Origin: an uncultured Clostridia bacterium
Lineage (GTDB): Bacteria > Bacillota > Clostridia > UBA1381
Reading direction: 5' to 3'
Length of the DNA: 64,000 nt
Assembly (NCBI GenBank): GCA_947591315.1
Contig: CANQDD010000001.1
Location: forward strand, 1-64,000
Part shown: positions 24,642-32,750 of the stretch, piece by piece
Numbering within the stretch: position 1 is the stretch's first letter
Layout of the letters: every line of letters starts with the position of its first letter
Program-made: the position numbers and the translations under genes
The notes under the pieces: model-generated
The model's input: only the letters and a program-made list of their open reading frames with translations
Database searches by the model: none
Told to the model about the DNA's origin: nothing

Positions 24642-25538
24642 ATGGCATTTACAGCTAAGGACGTTAAAGAATTAAGAGAAATGACAGGCTGCGGCATGAT
24701 GGACTGCAAAAAGGCTCTCACAGAGACCGACGGCGACAAGGAAAAGGCTGTTGAGTATTTGAGAGAAAAGGGTCTTGCGACCGCCGCAAAGAAGGCGGGC
24801 AGAATAGCGGCAGAGGGTATAGTTAAGGCATACGTAAACGGCAGCATCGGCGTTCTCGTTGAGGTAAACTCGGAGACCGACTTCGTTGCGAAGAACGACG
24901 AATTCCAGCAGTTTGTTTCGGACGTTGCAAAGACGGTAGCGGAAGCAAATCCGGCTGACGTTGAGGAATTAAAGGCAACCAAGTGCGGCGACACGACAAT
25001 AGGCGAAATGCTCACCGCAAAAATCGCGAAGATAGGCGAGAACATGAACATCAGACGTTTCGCGAGAATTGAAACGTCAGGCGCTGTTGTTGAGTATATT
25101 CACGCGGCGGGTAAGATAGGCGTACTCGTTGAGGCTGACGCGGAGAATAACGATACCACAAAGGAATGTCTCAAAAATGTTGCGATGCAGGTAGCGGCGT
25201 TAAATCCGAAGTACCTCTCGTCCGACGACGTTCCCGAGGACTACAAGGAGCACGAGAAGAAAATTCTTATCGAGCAGCTCAAGAATGACCCGAAGAACGC
25301 GTCAAAGCCTGAAAATATCATCGAGAAGATGATTACGGGACGTCTCGCGAAGGAGCTTAAGGAAATCTGCCTGCTCGAACAGGAGTATGTTAAGGCTGAA
25401 AATAAGGAGACCGTCGCTAAGTACGTTCAGAGCGTCGGCGGTATCACATTAAAGCAGTTCGTACGCTTCGAGACCGGCGAAGGTCTTGAAAAGAAGGAAG
25501 AAAACTTCGCTGACGAAGTTGCTTCAATGATTAAGTAA
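24642..25538 (+). CDS. tsf: Elongation factor Ts
   Basis: The 298-aa protein has the EF-Ts N-terminal KELREMTGCGMMDCKKAL and the NSETDFVAKN core motif that contacts EF-Tu. It exchanges GDP for GTP on EF-Tu. AGGAGG precedes the ATG. In most Firmicutes pyrH and frr follow; here a terminator and a HicAB pair follow instead. Confidence 0.97.
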   Translation: MAFTAKDVKELREMTGCGMMDCKKALTETDGDKEKAVEYLREKGLATAAKKAGRIAAEGIVKAYVNGSIGVLVEVNSETDFVAKNDEFQQFVSDVAKTVAEANPADVEELKATKCGDTTIGEMLTAKIAKIGENMNIRRFARIETSGAVVEYIHAAGKIGVLVEADAENNDTTKECLKNVAMQVAALNPKYLSSDDVPEDYKEHEKKILIEQLKNDPKNASKPENIIEKMITGRLAKELKEICLLEQEYVKAENKETVAKYVQSVGGITLKQFVRFETGEGLEKKEENFADEVASMIK

Positions 25539-25558
25539 GTTTTTTCATTAAAAATACC

Positions 25559-25603
25559 TCAAAAACCTCGAAAACGGTATCTTGCCGGATTCGGGGTTTT
25601 TGA
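25559..25603 (+). terminator. Terminator of rpsB-tsf
   Basis: TCAAAAACCTCGAA and TTCGGGGTTTTTGA pair with one mismatch around a 17-nt loop and end in a T-rich run. Confidence 0.7.
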
Positions 25604-25634
25604 TTTGTAAAATTAAAAAGCAACCGAAAAACAG

Positions 25635-25662
25635 TTGCAAAATAAAAAAAGTGTGGTATACT
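25635..25662 (+). promoter_or_regulatory. Promoter of the HicAB module
   Basis: TTGCAA and TATACT are separated by 16 bp with GTGG before the -10. The ribosome binding site AAGGAG follows. Confidence 0.6.
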
Positions 25663-25686
25663 ATTGTTAAGGAGATGATGCGGCGC

Positions 25687-25938
25687 ATGGGGAAGAAGGA
25701 AAAATTGATAGCCAAATTAACAAGTACCCCAAAGGATTTTACATTTGACGAGATGAAAACGCTTTTGGAAATGCTCGGATTTGTGATGTCTAACAAGGGC
25801 AAAACAAGCGGCTCGCGAGTAAGATTTATGAAAGGCAATATCCCGATAATTCTGCACAAGCCGCATCCGAGGAAGGAACTGCTCGACTATCAGGTTAAAC
25901 AGGTAAAAGAAATTTTGGAAAAGGAGGGATTGATATGA
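25687..25938 (+). CDS. hicA: HicA-family mRNA interferase toxin
   Basis: I start at ATG 25687 after AAGGAG; in-frame ATG 25678 is equally possible. The 83-aa product has the HicA dsRBD-like fold, with GSRVRFMKG and the catalytic-type histidine in LHKPHPRKEL. HicA cleaves mRNA independently of ribosomes. Its stop overlaps the antitoxin ATG by 4 bp. Confidence 0.82.
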   Translation: MGKKEKLIAKLTSTPKDFTFDEMKTLLEMLGFVMSNKGKTSGSRVRFMKGNIPIILHKPHPRKELLDYQVKQVKEILEKEGLI

Positions 25939-26267
25939 ATAATCTTCTTGAATATAAGGACTATCTCGGCACCGTGGAATACTCGTCGGCGGATAAGCTT
26001 TTATACGGTCAGATTGTGGGCATAAACGGATTGATTTCATACGAGGGCGACAGCATTGAAAGCTTGCAGGCAGACTTTGAGGCTGCTGTAGACGATTATC
26101 TCGACATGTGTGCCGAGCAAAGCATCGAGCCGCAAAAAACCTATAAGGGAACGTTTAATGTCAGAATATCACCCGCACTGCACAAATCGCTCGTTTTGTA
26201 TGCCGCGTCGAACCACAAAAGCCTGAACGCGACCGTTGAGGACGCGATACGCGCGTATGTGGAATAA
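25935..26267 (+). CDS. hicB: HicB-family antitoxin
   Basis: The 110-aa product has the HicB partial RNase-H-like domain (YGQIVGINGLISYEGDSIE) and a C-terminal ribbon-helix-helix (FNVRISPALHKSLVLYAA ... SLNATVEDAIRAYV). It should bind HicA and repress the operon. ATGA overlap with hicA shows coupled translation. Confidence 0.87.
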   Translation: MNNLLEYKDYLGTVEYSSADKLLYGQIVGINGLISYEGDSIESLQADFEAAVDDYLDMCAEQSIEPQKTYKGTFNVRISPALHKSLVLYAASNHKSLNATVEDAIRAYVE

Positions 26268-26284
26268 TAATTTCCAATAAACGG

Positions 26285-26313
26285 TTGAAAAAACACGCGG
26301 CACATGTTATAAT
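26285..26313 (+). promoter_or_regulatory. Promoter of araA
   Basis: TTGAAA and TATAAT are separated by 17 bp. A small hairpin (CGTTCGCTT/AAGCGGACG, 26328-26350) lies in the leader before the ribosome binding site and could be an operator or mRNA structure. Confidence 0.65.
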
Positions 26314-26371
26314 CAAAACAGTATCATCGTTCGCTTCATACAAGCGGACGAGTTAAAAGGAGCGGATAAAA

Positions 26372-27853
26372 ATGAAATCAATAAAGGAATTTGAATTCTG
26401 GTTCGTCACCGGCAGCCAGCACCTTTACGGACAGGAAACGCTCGATCAGGTCGCACTTGACAGCGCGGCTATGGTTGAGGGACTGAACGCGTCGGGCAAA
26501 ATGCCGTGTAAAATCGTGTTAAAACCGACGGTTAAAACGCCGGACGAGGTCACGGCTGTGTTCAAGGACGCGTCGCATGACGACAAGTGCGCGGGCGTTA
26601 TCGCGTGGATGCACACATTCAGCCCGTCGAAAATGTGGATAAACGGTCTTAAAAACTTCAAAAAGCCGTACTGCCATTTCCACACGCAGTTTAACCGCGA
26701 AATCCCGTGGGACGAGATCGACATGGACTTCATGAACCTCAATCAGTCGGCGCACGGCGACCGCGAGCACGGCTTTATCGGCTCAAGACTGCGTATGCCG
26801 AGAAAGATCATCGTAGGTTACTGGCAGGACGAAGAGCCGCAGAAAAAGCTCTCAAACTGGATGAGAAGCGCGTGCGGCTACGCTTTGAGTCAGGAGCTTA
26901 AAATGGTTCGTTTCAGCGACAATATGCGCCAGGTTGCGGTTACAGAGGGCGATAAGGTTGAAGCCGAGATCAAATTCGGCTGGGATATCGAGTACAGAGC
27001 GGTCGGCGATCTCGTTGATGTGCTTAACGAAGTGACTGAGGCTGAGATTGACGCTAAAATGGCGGAGTACAACGAGCGCTATACGATGGACACGGACAAT
27101 ATCGACGCCGTTCGCTATCAGGCGAAGGAAGAGATCGCGATCCGCAAGATTTGCGAAAAGTACGGCTACAGCGCGTTTGTGACGCATTTTGACACGCTCC
27201 ACGGTCTTGAACAGCTCCCGGGACTCGCGGCGCAGAACATGATGGCTGACGGCTACGGCTTCGGCGCGGAGGGCGACTGGAAGGTCGCGGCGATGGATGC
27301 TATAATGAAGGCTATGGCTGAAGGCATGGACGGCGGTACGGCGTTCATGGAGGACTATACATACCACCTCGAAAAGGGCAACGAGCACATTTTGGGCGCG
27401 CATATGCTTGAGGTATGCCCGCTCGTCGCGGCGGACAAGCCGAAAATCCAGGTACACCCATTAAGTATCGGCGACAGAAACGATCCGGCAAGACTTGTGT
27501 TTGATTCTAAGAACGGCGACGCGATTGTCGCGTCACTCGTAGACATGGGCGGCAGAATGAGACTTATCGTAAACGACATCAAGGCTTGCAATCCGTTAAA
27601 GCCGATGCCGAAATTACCGGTTGCGGGCGTGATGTGGAAGCCGCTCCCGTCGCTCGAAACGAGCGCGACCTGCTGGATCCTTGCGGGCGGCGCGCATCAC
27701 AGTGTGCTCTCGTACGACGTGACGGCGGAAATGATGAAGGACTGGGCGGCAATGATGGATATCGAGTTCGTTCATATCGGCGCGGACACGACGGTTGAGG
27801 CGTTCGAGAAGGAACTTCTCTGGAATGACATCGCGTATAAAATAGGCAGATAA
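26372..27853 (+). CDS. araA: L-arabinose isomerase
   Basis: The 493-aa enzyme converts L-arabinose to L-ribulose. It matches the family from FWFVTGSQHLYG at the N-terminus. The metal and catalytic positions of AraA are visible: GFGAEGDWK, MEDYTYHL, GAHMLEVCP and GGAHHSV. It has its own promoter and terminator, and araB, araD or a transporter are not adjacent. With the GH2 gene at 38-40 kb it suggests plant-polysaccharide use. Confidence 0.95.
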   Translation: MKSIKEFEFWFVTGSQHLYGQETLDQVALDSAAMVEGLNASGKMPCKIVLKPTVKTPDEVTAVFKDASHDDKCAGVIAWMHTFSPSKMWINGLKNFKKPYCHFHTQFNREIPWDEIDMDFMNLNQSAHGDREHGFIGSRLRMPRKIIVGYWQDEEPQKKLSNWMRSACGYALSQELKMVRFSDNMRQVAVTEGDKVEAEIKFGWDIEYRAVGDLVDVLNEVTEAEIDAKMAEYNERYTMDTDNIDAVRYQAKEEIAIRKICEKYGYSAFVTHFDTLHGLEQLPGLAAQNMMADGYGFGAEGDWKVAAMDAIMKAMAEGMDGGTAFMEDYTYHLEKGNEHILGAHMLEVCPLVAADKPKIQVHPLSIGDRNDPARLVFDSKNGDAIVASLVDMGGRMRLIVNDIKACNPLKPMPKLPVAGVMWKPLPSLETSATCWILAGGAHHSVLSYDVTAEMMKDWAAMMDIEFVHIGADTTVEAFEKELLWNDIAYKIGR

Positions 27854-27867
27854 ATGCACAATCGTAT

Positions 27868-27896
27868 AAAAAGAGAACCGCGCGGTTCTCTTTTTT
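27868..27896. terminator. Terminator of araA
   Basis: AAAAAGAGAACC and GGTTCTCTTTTTT pair around GCGC. The stem is symmetric and could act on both strands. Confidence 0.85.
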
Positions 27897-27918
27897 ATGT
27901 ATTATATTAACAGAACAC

Positions 27919-28045
27919 TTGACAAGCCCTTTATTCGGTGGTATATTATCAGTATAAGCTGTATCAGTAACTACGTTTCGGGCGTGCAACTGGGGCGAAT
28001 TATCTCGCATTATCAGTGATTGCTGCTCTACAGCTTTATTTTTAT
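27919..28045 (+). ncRNA. Candidate non-coding RNA behind a strong promoter
   Basis: TTGACA (27919-27924) and TATATT (27942-27947) are 17 bp apart with GTGG before the -10. About 90 nt follow without any ribosome binding site or ORF. The ends of that stretch pair (AAGCTGTA near 27957 with TACAGCTT near 28030), followed by TATTTTT. Inner helices such as GCGA/TCGC can form. I do not recognise the family, and the segment may simply be a leader of the next operon. The 27897-28143 gap holds nothing else besides the next promoter. Confidence 0.3.
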
Positions 28046-28081
28046 ACGCCGAAATAAAAAGTAAAAACATACAAATAATAC

Positions 28082-28110
28082 TGGAAATTTCCTCGCATAT
28101 GTGGTATACT
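28082..28110 (+). promoter_or_regulatory. Promoter of the LMW phosphatase-rimI-tsaD operon
   Basis: TGGAAA and TATACT are separated by 17 bp with ATATGTGG before the -10. Confidence 0.55.
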
Positions 28111-28143
28111 AAAACGGTATAAACATATCGGAGGGATATAAAA

Positions 28144-28593
28144 GTGAGCAAGAATATACTCTTTGTCTGCACAGGCAACACGTGCCGCAGTGCGATGGCT
28201 GCCGCGCTTATGGACAAAATCGCGGCGGAGCAGGATTTGGACGTGCGCATCGAGTCGGCGGGACTTTTCGCCGCGGACGGCGAAAAAGCGAGCGACAACG
28301 CGATAAAAGCGATGATACCGTACGGCATAGACCTCACAAACCACCTGACGCAGCCTGTGACGGAGGATTTAATAAAGCAGTGCGACCTTATTCTCACCAT
28401 GACGGCGGCGCATAAGGCGGTGCTCGAACCGATTGCGGGCGGCAAGGTTTACACGCTGTCGGAGTACGCGCGCGACGGCGGCGACGTGTCCGACCCCTAC
28501 GGCGGCGGACTTGAGGAGTACAACGAGTGCGCGCGCGAAATATACAGCCTGCTCACTGACGTCGCGGAAAGATTAGCGGAAGAAAATGATTGA
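28144..28593 (+). CDS. Low-molecular-weight protein-tyrosine phosphatase family protein
   Basis: The 149-aa protein begins with the phosphatase loop VCTGNTCRS (CX5R) right after the first strand and ends with the general-acid segment DPYGG. This is the LMW-PTP layout. GTG start after GGAGGG. In Firmicutes such genes next to rimI or tsa genes are often annotated as protein-arginine-phosphatase or low-MW phosphatase; the substrate (phosphotyrosine or phosphoarginine) cannot be decided here. It overlaps rimI by 8 bp. Confidence 0.87.
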   Translation: MSKNILFVCTGNTCRSAMAAALMDKIAAEQDLDVRIESAGLFAADGEKASDNAIKAMIPYGIDLTNHLTQPVTEDLIKQCDLILTMTAAHKAVLEPIAGGKVYTLSEYARDGGDVSDPYGGGLEEYNECAREIYSLLTDVAERLAEEND

Positions 28594-29035
28594 GATAACG
28601 AGAATGACGCGTGACGACGTGCCCCAAATCGCGGAGCTTGAAAAAATATGCTTCACGCTGCCGTGGTCGGAGAAATCCTTCCGTGACGAAATGGCGAACA
28701 GGCTTGCGATATACTTTACCGCGAAGGATAACGGCAAGTGCGTGGGTTACGCGGGATTTTGGAACGTGTCGGGCGAGGGCGACGTAACAAACGTCGCGGT
28801 GCTGCCCGAATACCGCCGCAGGGGAGTGGGCAGCTCGCTTGTCGCGGAAATGATAAAAACAGCCGAAAAATTAAAGCTTGAAATGCTGACGCTCGAAGTG
28901 CGCAAAAGCAACACGGCGGCACAGAGACTTTACGAAAAATTCGGCTTTGAAATACTCGGAGAGAGGAAACGCTACTACAGCGATAACGGCGAGGACGCAT
29001 ATATAATGACGAGGACGTTCACGCCGAAAGGGTGA
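28586..29035 (+). CDS. rimI: Ribosomal-protein-alanine N-acetyltransferase RimI
   Basis: The 149-aa GNAT protein has the RimI pattern: [28 protein letters not shown] (acetyl-CoA loop) and [19 protein letters not shown]. It would acetylate the N-terminus of S18 or a related protein. The tight placement between the phosphatase and tsaD is the usual neighbourhood. Confidence 0.88.
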   Translation: MIEITRMTRDDVPQIAELEKICFTLPWSEKSFRDEMANRLAIYFTAKDNGKCVGYAGFWNVSGEGDVTNVAVLPEYRRRGVGSSLVAEMIKTAEKLKLEMLTLEVRKSNTAAQRLYEKFGFEILGERKRYYSDNGEDAYIMTRTFTPKG

Positions 29036-29039
29036 TAAA

Positions 29040-30041
29040 ATGCTTATACTCGGAATAGAAAGCTCGTGCGACGAGACAGCCGCGGCGGTTACGCGCGACG
29101 GCAGAGAGGTGCTGTCGAGCGTGATAAACACGCAGATAGCCATTCACAAAAAATTCGGCGGTGTAGTGCCGGAGGTCGCGTCGCGGCGGCACATAGAGGT
29201 AATTGACGGCGTGATAGACGAAGCGCTCGGCGAAGCGAACGTGACATTCGACGATATTGACGCTATAGCCGTGACGTACGGCCCCGGTCTTGTCGGCGCG
29301 CTGCTTGTCGGCGTATCGACGGCAAAGGCGCTTGCCTACGCGCTGGGCAAGCCGCTCATACCCGTACATCACATTAAGGGGCATATAACTGCGAATTACG
29401 TCGCGCATAAGGATTTGGAACCGCCGTTCGTGTGTCTTGTCGCGTCGGGCGGTCACAGCCATATCGTGTACGCCGAGGACTACACGCATTATGAAATAAT
29501 GGGCAGAACGCGCGACGACGCGGCGGGCGAGGCGTTCGACAAAATCGCCCGCGTGCTGGGACTGGGTTACCCCGGCGGGCCATTGATAGACAAGCTCGCG
29601 AAGGAGGGCGATCCGAAAGCTGTCGCGTTCCCGCGCGTCAGAATGGACGGCGCGTCGCTCGACTTTTCGTTCAGCGGCGTTAAGACTGCCGTGCTTAACT
29701 ATCTGCACAAGCTCGACCAAAACGGCGAAACGTACGACAAAGCCGATATTGCCGCGAGCTTCCAGGACGCGGTCACGGACGTGCTGTGCGAACATACGAT
29801 TGAAGCGGCGATGATGAAGAACAGCAAAATAATAGCAATAGCCGGCGGCGTCGCGGCAAACAGCGCGCTGCGCGAGAAAATGACGGAGGAAGCGGGGAAG
29901 AAGGGTATACGCGTGCTGTACCCCGAACCGGTGCTGTGTACTGATAACGCGGTGATGATAGCCTGCGCCGGATATTATGAATACCTCGCCGGTACCCGCG
30001 CCGACCTGACACTTAACGCCGTGCCGTCATTGAAGCTGTAG
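29040..30041 (+). CDS. tsaD: tRNA N6-adenosine threonylcarbamoyltransferase TsaD
   Basis: The 333-aa protein has the ASKHA-fold signatures [11 protein letters not shown], the metal-binding HHIKGH and [10 protein letters not shown]. It transfers the threonylcarbamoyl group to A37 of ANN-decoding tRNAs, working with TsaB and TsaE, which are not in this window. It starts 4 bp after rimI. Confidence 0.96.
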   Translation: MLILGIESSCDETAAAVTRDGREVLSSVINTQIAIHKKFGGVVPEVASRRHIEVIDGVIDEALGEANVTFDDIDAIAVTYGPGLVGALLVGVSTAKALAYALGKPLIPVHHIKGHITANYVAHKDLEPPFVCLVASGGHSHIVYAEDYTHYEIMGRTRDDAAGEAFDKIARVLGLGYPGGPLIDKLAKEGDPKAVAFPRVRMDGASLDFSFSGVKTAVLNYLHKLDQNGETYDKADIAASFQDAVTDVLCEHTIEAAMMKNSKIIAIAGGVAANSALREKMTEEAGKKGIRVLYPEPVLCTDNAVMIACAGYYEYLAGTRADLTLNAVPSLKL

Positions 30042-30060
30042 GGGCGACCATTGGTCGCCC
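30042..30060. repeat. Short perfect palindrome after tsaD
   Basis: GGGCGACC and GGTCGCCC pair around ATT immediately after the tsaD stop codon. Such GGGGCGACCATTGGTCGCCC elements are a common intergenic repeat in gut Clostridia. Confidence 0.6.
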
Positions 30061-30067
30061 GTATGAA

Positions 30068-30184
30068 AGGCCCCCTTGTCAAAGGGGGCAGTCACACGTA
30101 GTGTGACTGGGGGATTCCTTTTTAATTTTACAATGAATCCCTCCACCGCCTTCGGCGGTCCCCCTCCCTTTGACAAGGGAGGCT
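30068..30184. repeat. MITE-like palindromic repeat
   Basis: The 117-bp segment has imperfect terminal inverted repeats (AGGCCCCCTTGTCAAAGGG at the left and CCCTTTGACAAGGGAGGCT at the right). Each arm contains its own hairpin (GTCACAC/GTGTGAC and CCGCC/GGCGG) and the centre is AT-rich. This matches the miniature inverted-repeat elements widespread in gut Firmicutes. It lies between tsaD and aroB. Confidence 0.75.
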
Positions 30185-30238
30185 CACACCGTTAAATCAC
30201 AATTTACACCCCACAAAAAACACGGAGGACACATAACC

Positions 30239-31318
30239 ATGGAAAAACTACACGTAAACTTAGGCGAAAACTCATACGACATAAAATTCACCGACAGCTT
30301 TACCGCGCTGCCGGACGCGATGCGCGAAATAAACGTGCCGAAGAAGCTGCTGATCGTTACCGACACGAACGTCGAAAAGCTGTACGCCGATGAAGTCAAA
30401 GCACTGCTCCGCGAAAACGGTTACGACGCGCAGGTATACGCGTTCCCGGCGGGCGAGGAGCACAAGAGCATGGACGCGATACTCGGTATATGCGCCGCGT
30501 GCATAAATCACGGTCTTGACCGCAAGAGCATGATCGCCGCGCTCGGCGGCGGCGTGGTCGGCGACATGGCGGGTTTTGCCGCGGCGATATACATGCGCGG
30601 CATAGACTTTATCCAGATACCGACGACGCTCCTTTCGCAATCCGACAGTTCCGTCGGCGGCAAGACGGGCATTGACTTTATGGAGAGCAAGAACATATTG
30701 GGCGCGTTCCGTCAGCCGCGCCTTGTGTACATCAACGTGTCAACGCTCAAAACGCTGCCGCGGGAGCAGTTCGTGTCAGGCATGGGCGAGGTCATAAAGC
30801 ACGGAATAATCCGCGACGGCGAATTTTTCAAATATCTCGAACAAAATGCCGACAGCGTTAAGGCATTAAACGCCGATACGCTTATAAAAATGGACAAAAT
30901 AAACTGCTCAATAAAGGCGGCTGTGGTCGAAACGGACGAGAAGGAAAACGGTCTCCGCGCAATACTGAATTTCGGTCACACGATAGGCCACGCGGTAGAA
31001 TCGGCGTTCGACTTCAAAATGACTCACGGCGAATGTGTGGGCTTGGGCATGATAGGCGCGTCATATATAGCGAAAGAGCGCAATATGATAGATATGGAAA
31101 CTCTTTCGCGCATAGAAAAAATACTCACCCTGTACGGCTTCAAAACGCGTGTAAAGCTGCCGCCCGCCGAGACGGTCATTGAATATATGCAAAAGGACAA
31201 GAAAAAAATCGCGGGAAAGCTGAAATTTGTACTGCCGACAAAGATAGGTGAGGTTTTGCAGACAACGGACGTCACGCGCAACGAAATACTTTCCTCGCTC
31301 GAATATATAGGTGAATGA
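30239..31318 (+). CDS. aroB: 3-dehydroquinate synthase
   Basis: Start at ATG 30239, 10 bp after CGGAGGA; the track start at 30170 lies in the MITE. The 359-aa enzyme has ALGGGVVGDMAGFAA for NAD binding, the QSDSSVGGKTGID stretch, and metal ligands in the NFGHTIGHAVE region and MTHGECV. It performs the second step of the shikimate pathway using NAD+ and a divalent metal. It overlaps the region before lspA. Confidence 0.96.
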   Translation: MEKLHVNLGENSYDIKFTDSFTALPDAMREINVPKKLLIVTDTNVEKLYADEVKALLRENGYDAQVYAFPAGEEHKSMDAILGICAACINHGLDRKSMIAALGGGVVGDMAGFAAAIYMRGIDFIQIPTTLLSQSDSSVGGKTGIDFMESKNILGAFRQPRLVYINVSTLKTLPREQFVSGMGEVIKHGIIRDGEFFKYLEQNADSVKALNADTLIKMDKINCSIKAAVVETDEKENGLRAILNFGHTIGHAVESAFDFKMTHGECVGLGMIGASYIAKERNMIDMETLSRIEKILTLYGFKTRVKLPPAETVIEYMQKDKKKIAGKLKFVLPTKIGEVLQTTDVTRNEILSSLEYIGE

Positions 31319-31319
31319 T

Positions 31320-31796
31320 ATGCTTTGGCTTGTTATAAGTATACTTACGGCGGCAGCCGACCAAATAACGAAATATCTCGTCGCGTCCAGTATGGCGGTC
31401 GGCGAAACGGCGTTTTCATTGGGACTTTTCGATATAACGTACGTCAGGAACGAGGGCGCGGCGTTTTCGCTCATGTCGGGCAGAATGTCGCTTTTGAGCG
31501 TAATATCTGTCGCGTTCTGCGCGGCGGTCGTTATATGGTGGATAAAGAAGAAACCGACCCACCCCATGCTCTGCACCGCAGTGACGCTTTTGTTTTCGGG
31601 CGCGCTCGGTAACGCTATAGACCGCATAGCGCGCGGGTACGTCGTGGATTTTATCCGCGCGACGTTTGTACACTTTCCGATATTCAACGTAGCCGACATC
31701 GCCATTACCGTTGGCGCGCTGCTGCTCATTGTGTACGAGATATTTTTTAACAAAGAGGATAAATATGAACACGATAACACTGAAGCCGACGGATAA
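31320..31796 (+). CDS. lspA: Lipoprotein signal peptidase (signal peptidase II)
   Basis: I start at ATG 31320 with GGTGA upstream. The 158-aa product has four membrane helices and the two catalytic aspartate regions: NAIDRIARGYVVDFI and FNVADIAI. It cleaves signal peptides of diacylated prolipoproteins in the membrane. It starts 1 bp after the aroB stop and overlaps the start of the pseudouridine synthase gene by 32 bp. Confidence 0.94.
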   Translation: MLWLVISILTAAADQITKYLVASSMAVGETAFSLGLFDITYVRNEGAAFSLMSGRMSLLSVISVAFCAAVVIWWIKKKPTHPMLCTAVTLLFSGALGNAIDRIARGYVVDFIRATFVHFPIFNVADIAITVGALLLIVYEIFFNKEDKYEHDNTEADG

Positions 31797-32682
31797 GCAT
31801 ATCGGCGAACGTCTCGACAAATTCATATCCGACGCTTCCGACCTTTCCAGAAGCTACGCAGCAAGGCTATGCGAGGACGGCTTTGTCACGCTTGCGGGCA
31901 AGCAGCTTACGAAAAAATACAAAATAACGGGCGGCGAGGAAATAACGGTAGCAATGCCCGAACCGGAGGAAATGACGGCGCAGCCCGAGGATATACCGCT
32001 TGATATAGTGTACGAGGACGACGACGTAATAGTCGTGAACAAGCCGCAGGGAATGTGCGTGCACCCCGCCGTCGGCAACGAGAGCGGCACGCTCGTAAAC
32101 GGGCTTATGTATCACTGTAAGGGCTCTTTAAGCGCGATAAACGGCGTGATACGTCCGGGAATAGTGCACCGCATAGACAAGGACACGTCGGGACTTTTAA
32201 TCGCGGCAAAGAACGACAAGGCGCACCTCGCGCTGTCCGGGCAGCTTAAGGAGCGCAAACCGATGCGCAAATACACGGCGCTCGTAAACGGCAATATAAA
32301 AGAGGACGAGGGCACAATAAACAAGCCGATAGCGCGCCACCCTTATGACCGTAAGAAAATGGCAATCGTGCAGGGCGGACGCGAGGCGATAACGCATTTC
32401 AAGGTGCTGGAGCGGTTCGGCAGCTACACGCTCGTAGAATGTACGCTCGAAACGGGACGCACACACCAGATACGCGTCCACATGGCGTCGATCGGTCACA
32501 GCATAGTCGGAGATCCTCTTTACGGAGCAAAAAAAGAAAAATTTTCGCTAAACGGTCAGCTCCTGCACGCGCGGACAATAGGTTTTACCCACCCGTCAAC
32601 GGGTGAAACAATGGAATTTACGAGCGAGCTTCCGGAGCATTTTTGCCGTATTTTGGAAAAGCTCAGAAAAAATACGACATAA
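31765..32682 (+). CDS. RluD-family pseudouridine synthase
   Basis: Start at ATG 31765 with AGAGGA before it, 32 bp inside lspA. The 305-aa product has an N-terminal S4 RNA-binding domain (GERLDKFISD) and the catalytic RluA motif HRIDKDTSGL with its essential aspartate. RTHQIRVHM near the C-terminus is family-typical. It isomerises uridines in 23S rRNA. The classic lspA-rluD neighbourhood supports this assignment. Confidence 0.93.
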   Translation: MNTITLKPTDKHIGERLDKFISDASDLSRSYAARLCEDGFVTLAGKQLTKKYKITGGEEITVAMPEPEEMTAQPEDIPLDIVYEDDDVIVVNKPQGMCVHPAVGNESGTLVNGLMYHCKGSLSAINGVIRPGIVHRIDKDTSGLLIAAKNDKAHLALSGQLKERKPMRKYTALVNGNIKEDEGTINKPIARHPYDRKKMAIVQGGREAITHFKVLERFGSYTLVECTLETGRTHQIRVHMASIGHSIVGDPLYGAKKEKFSLNGQLLHARTIGFTHPSTGETMEFTSELPEHFCRILEKLRKNTT

Positions 32683-32685
32683 TAC

Positions 32686-32714
32686 TTGAATTTTTGCGCG
32701 AAAAAAGCTATACT
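32686..32714 (+). promoter_or_regulatory. Promoter of ddl-murI operon
   Basis: TTGAAT and TATACT are separated by 17 bp, 36 bp before the ddl start. Confidence 0.65.
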
Positions 32715-32750
32715 GTATATAAGTATGTTTAACGGGAGGAAATACATAAA

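Noticed and set aside
26852-28445. Long minus-strand ORFs (201 and 288 aa) opposite araA and downstream
   Set aside because: They follow the third-position pattern of araA and the phosphatase gene; no start signals or homology.
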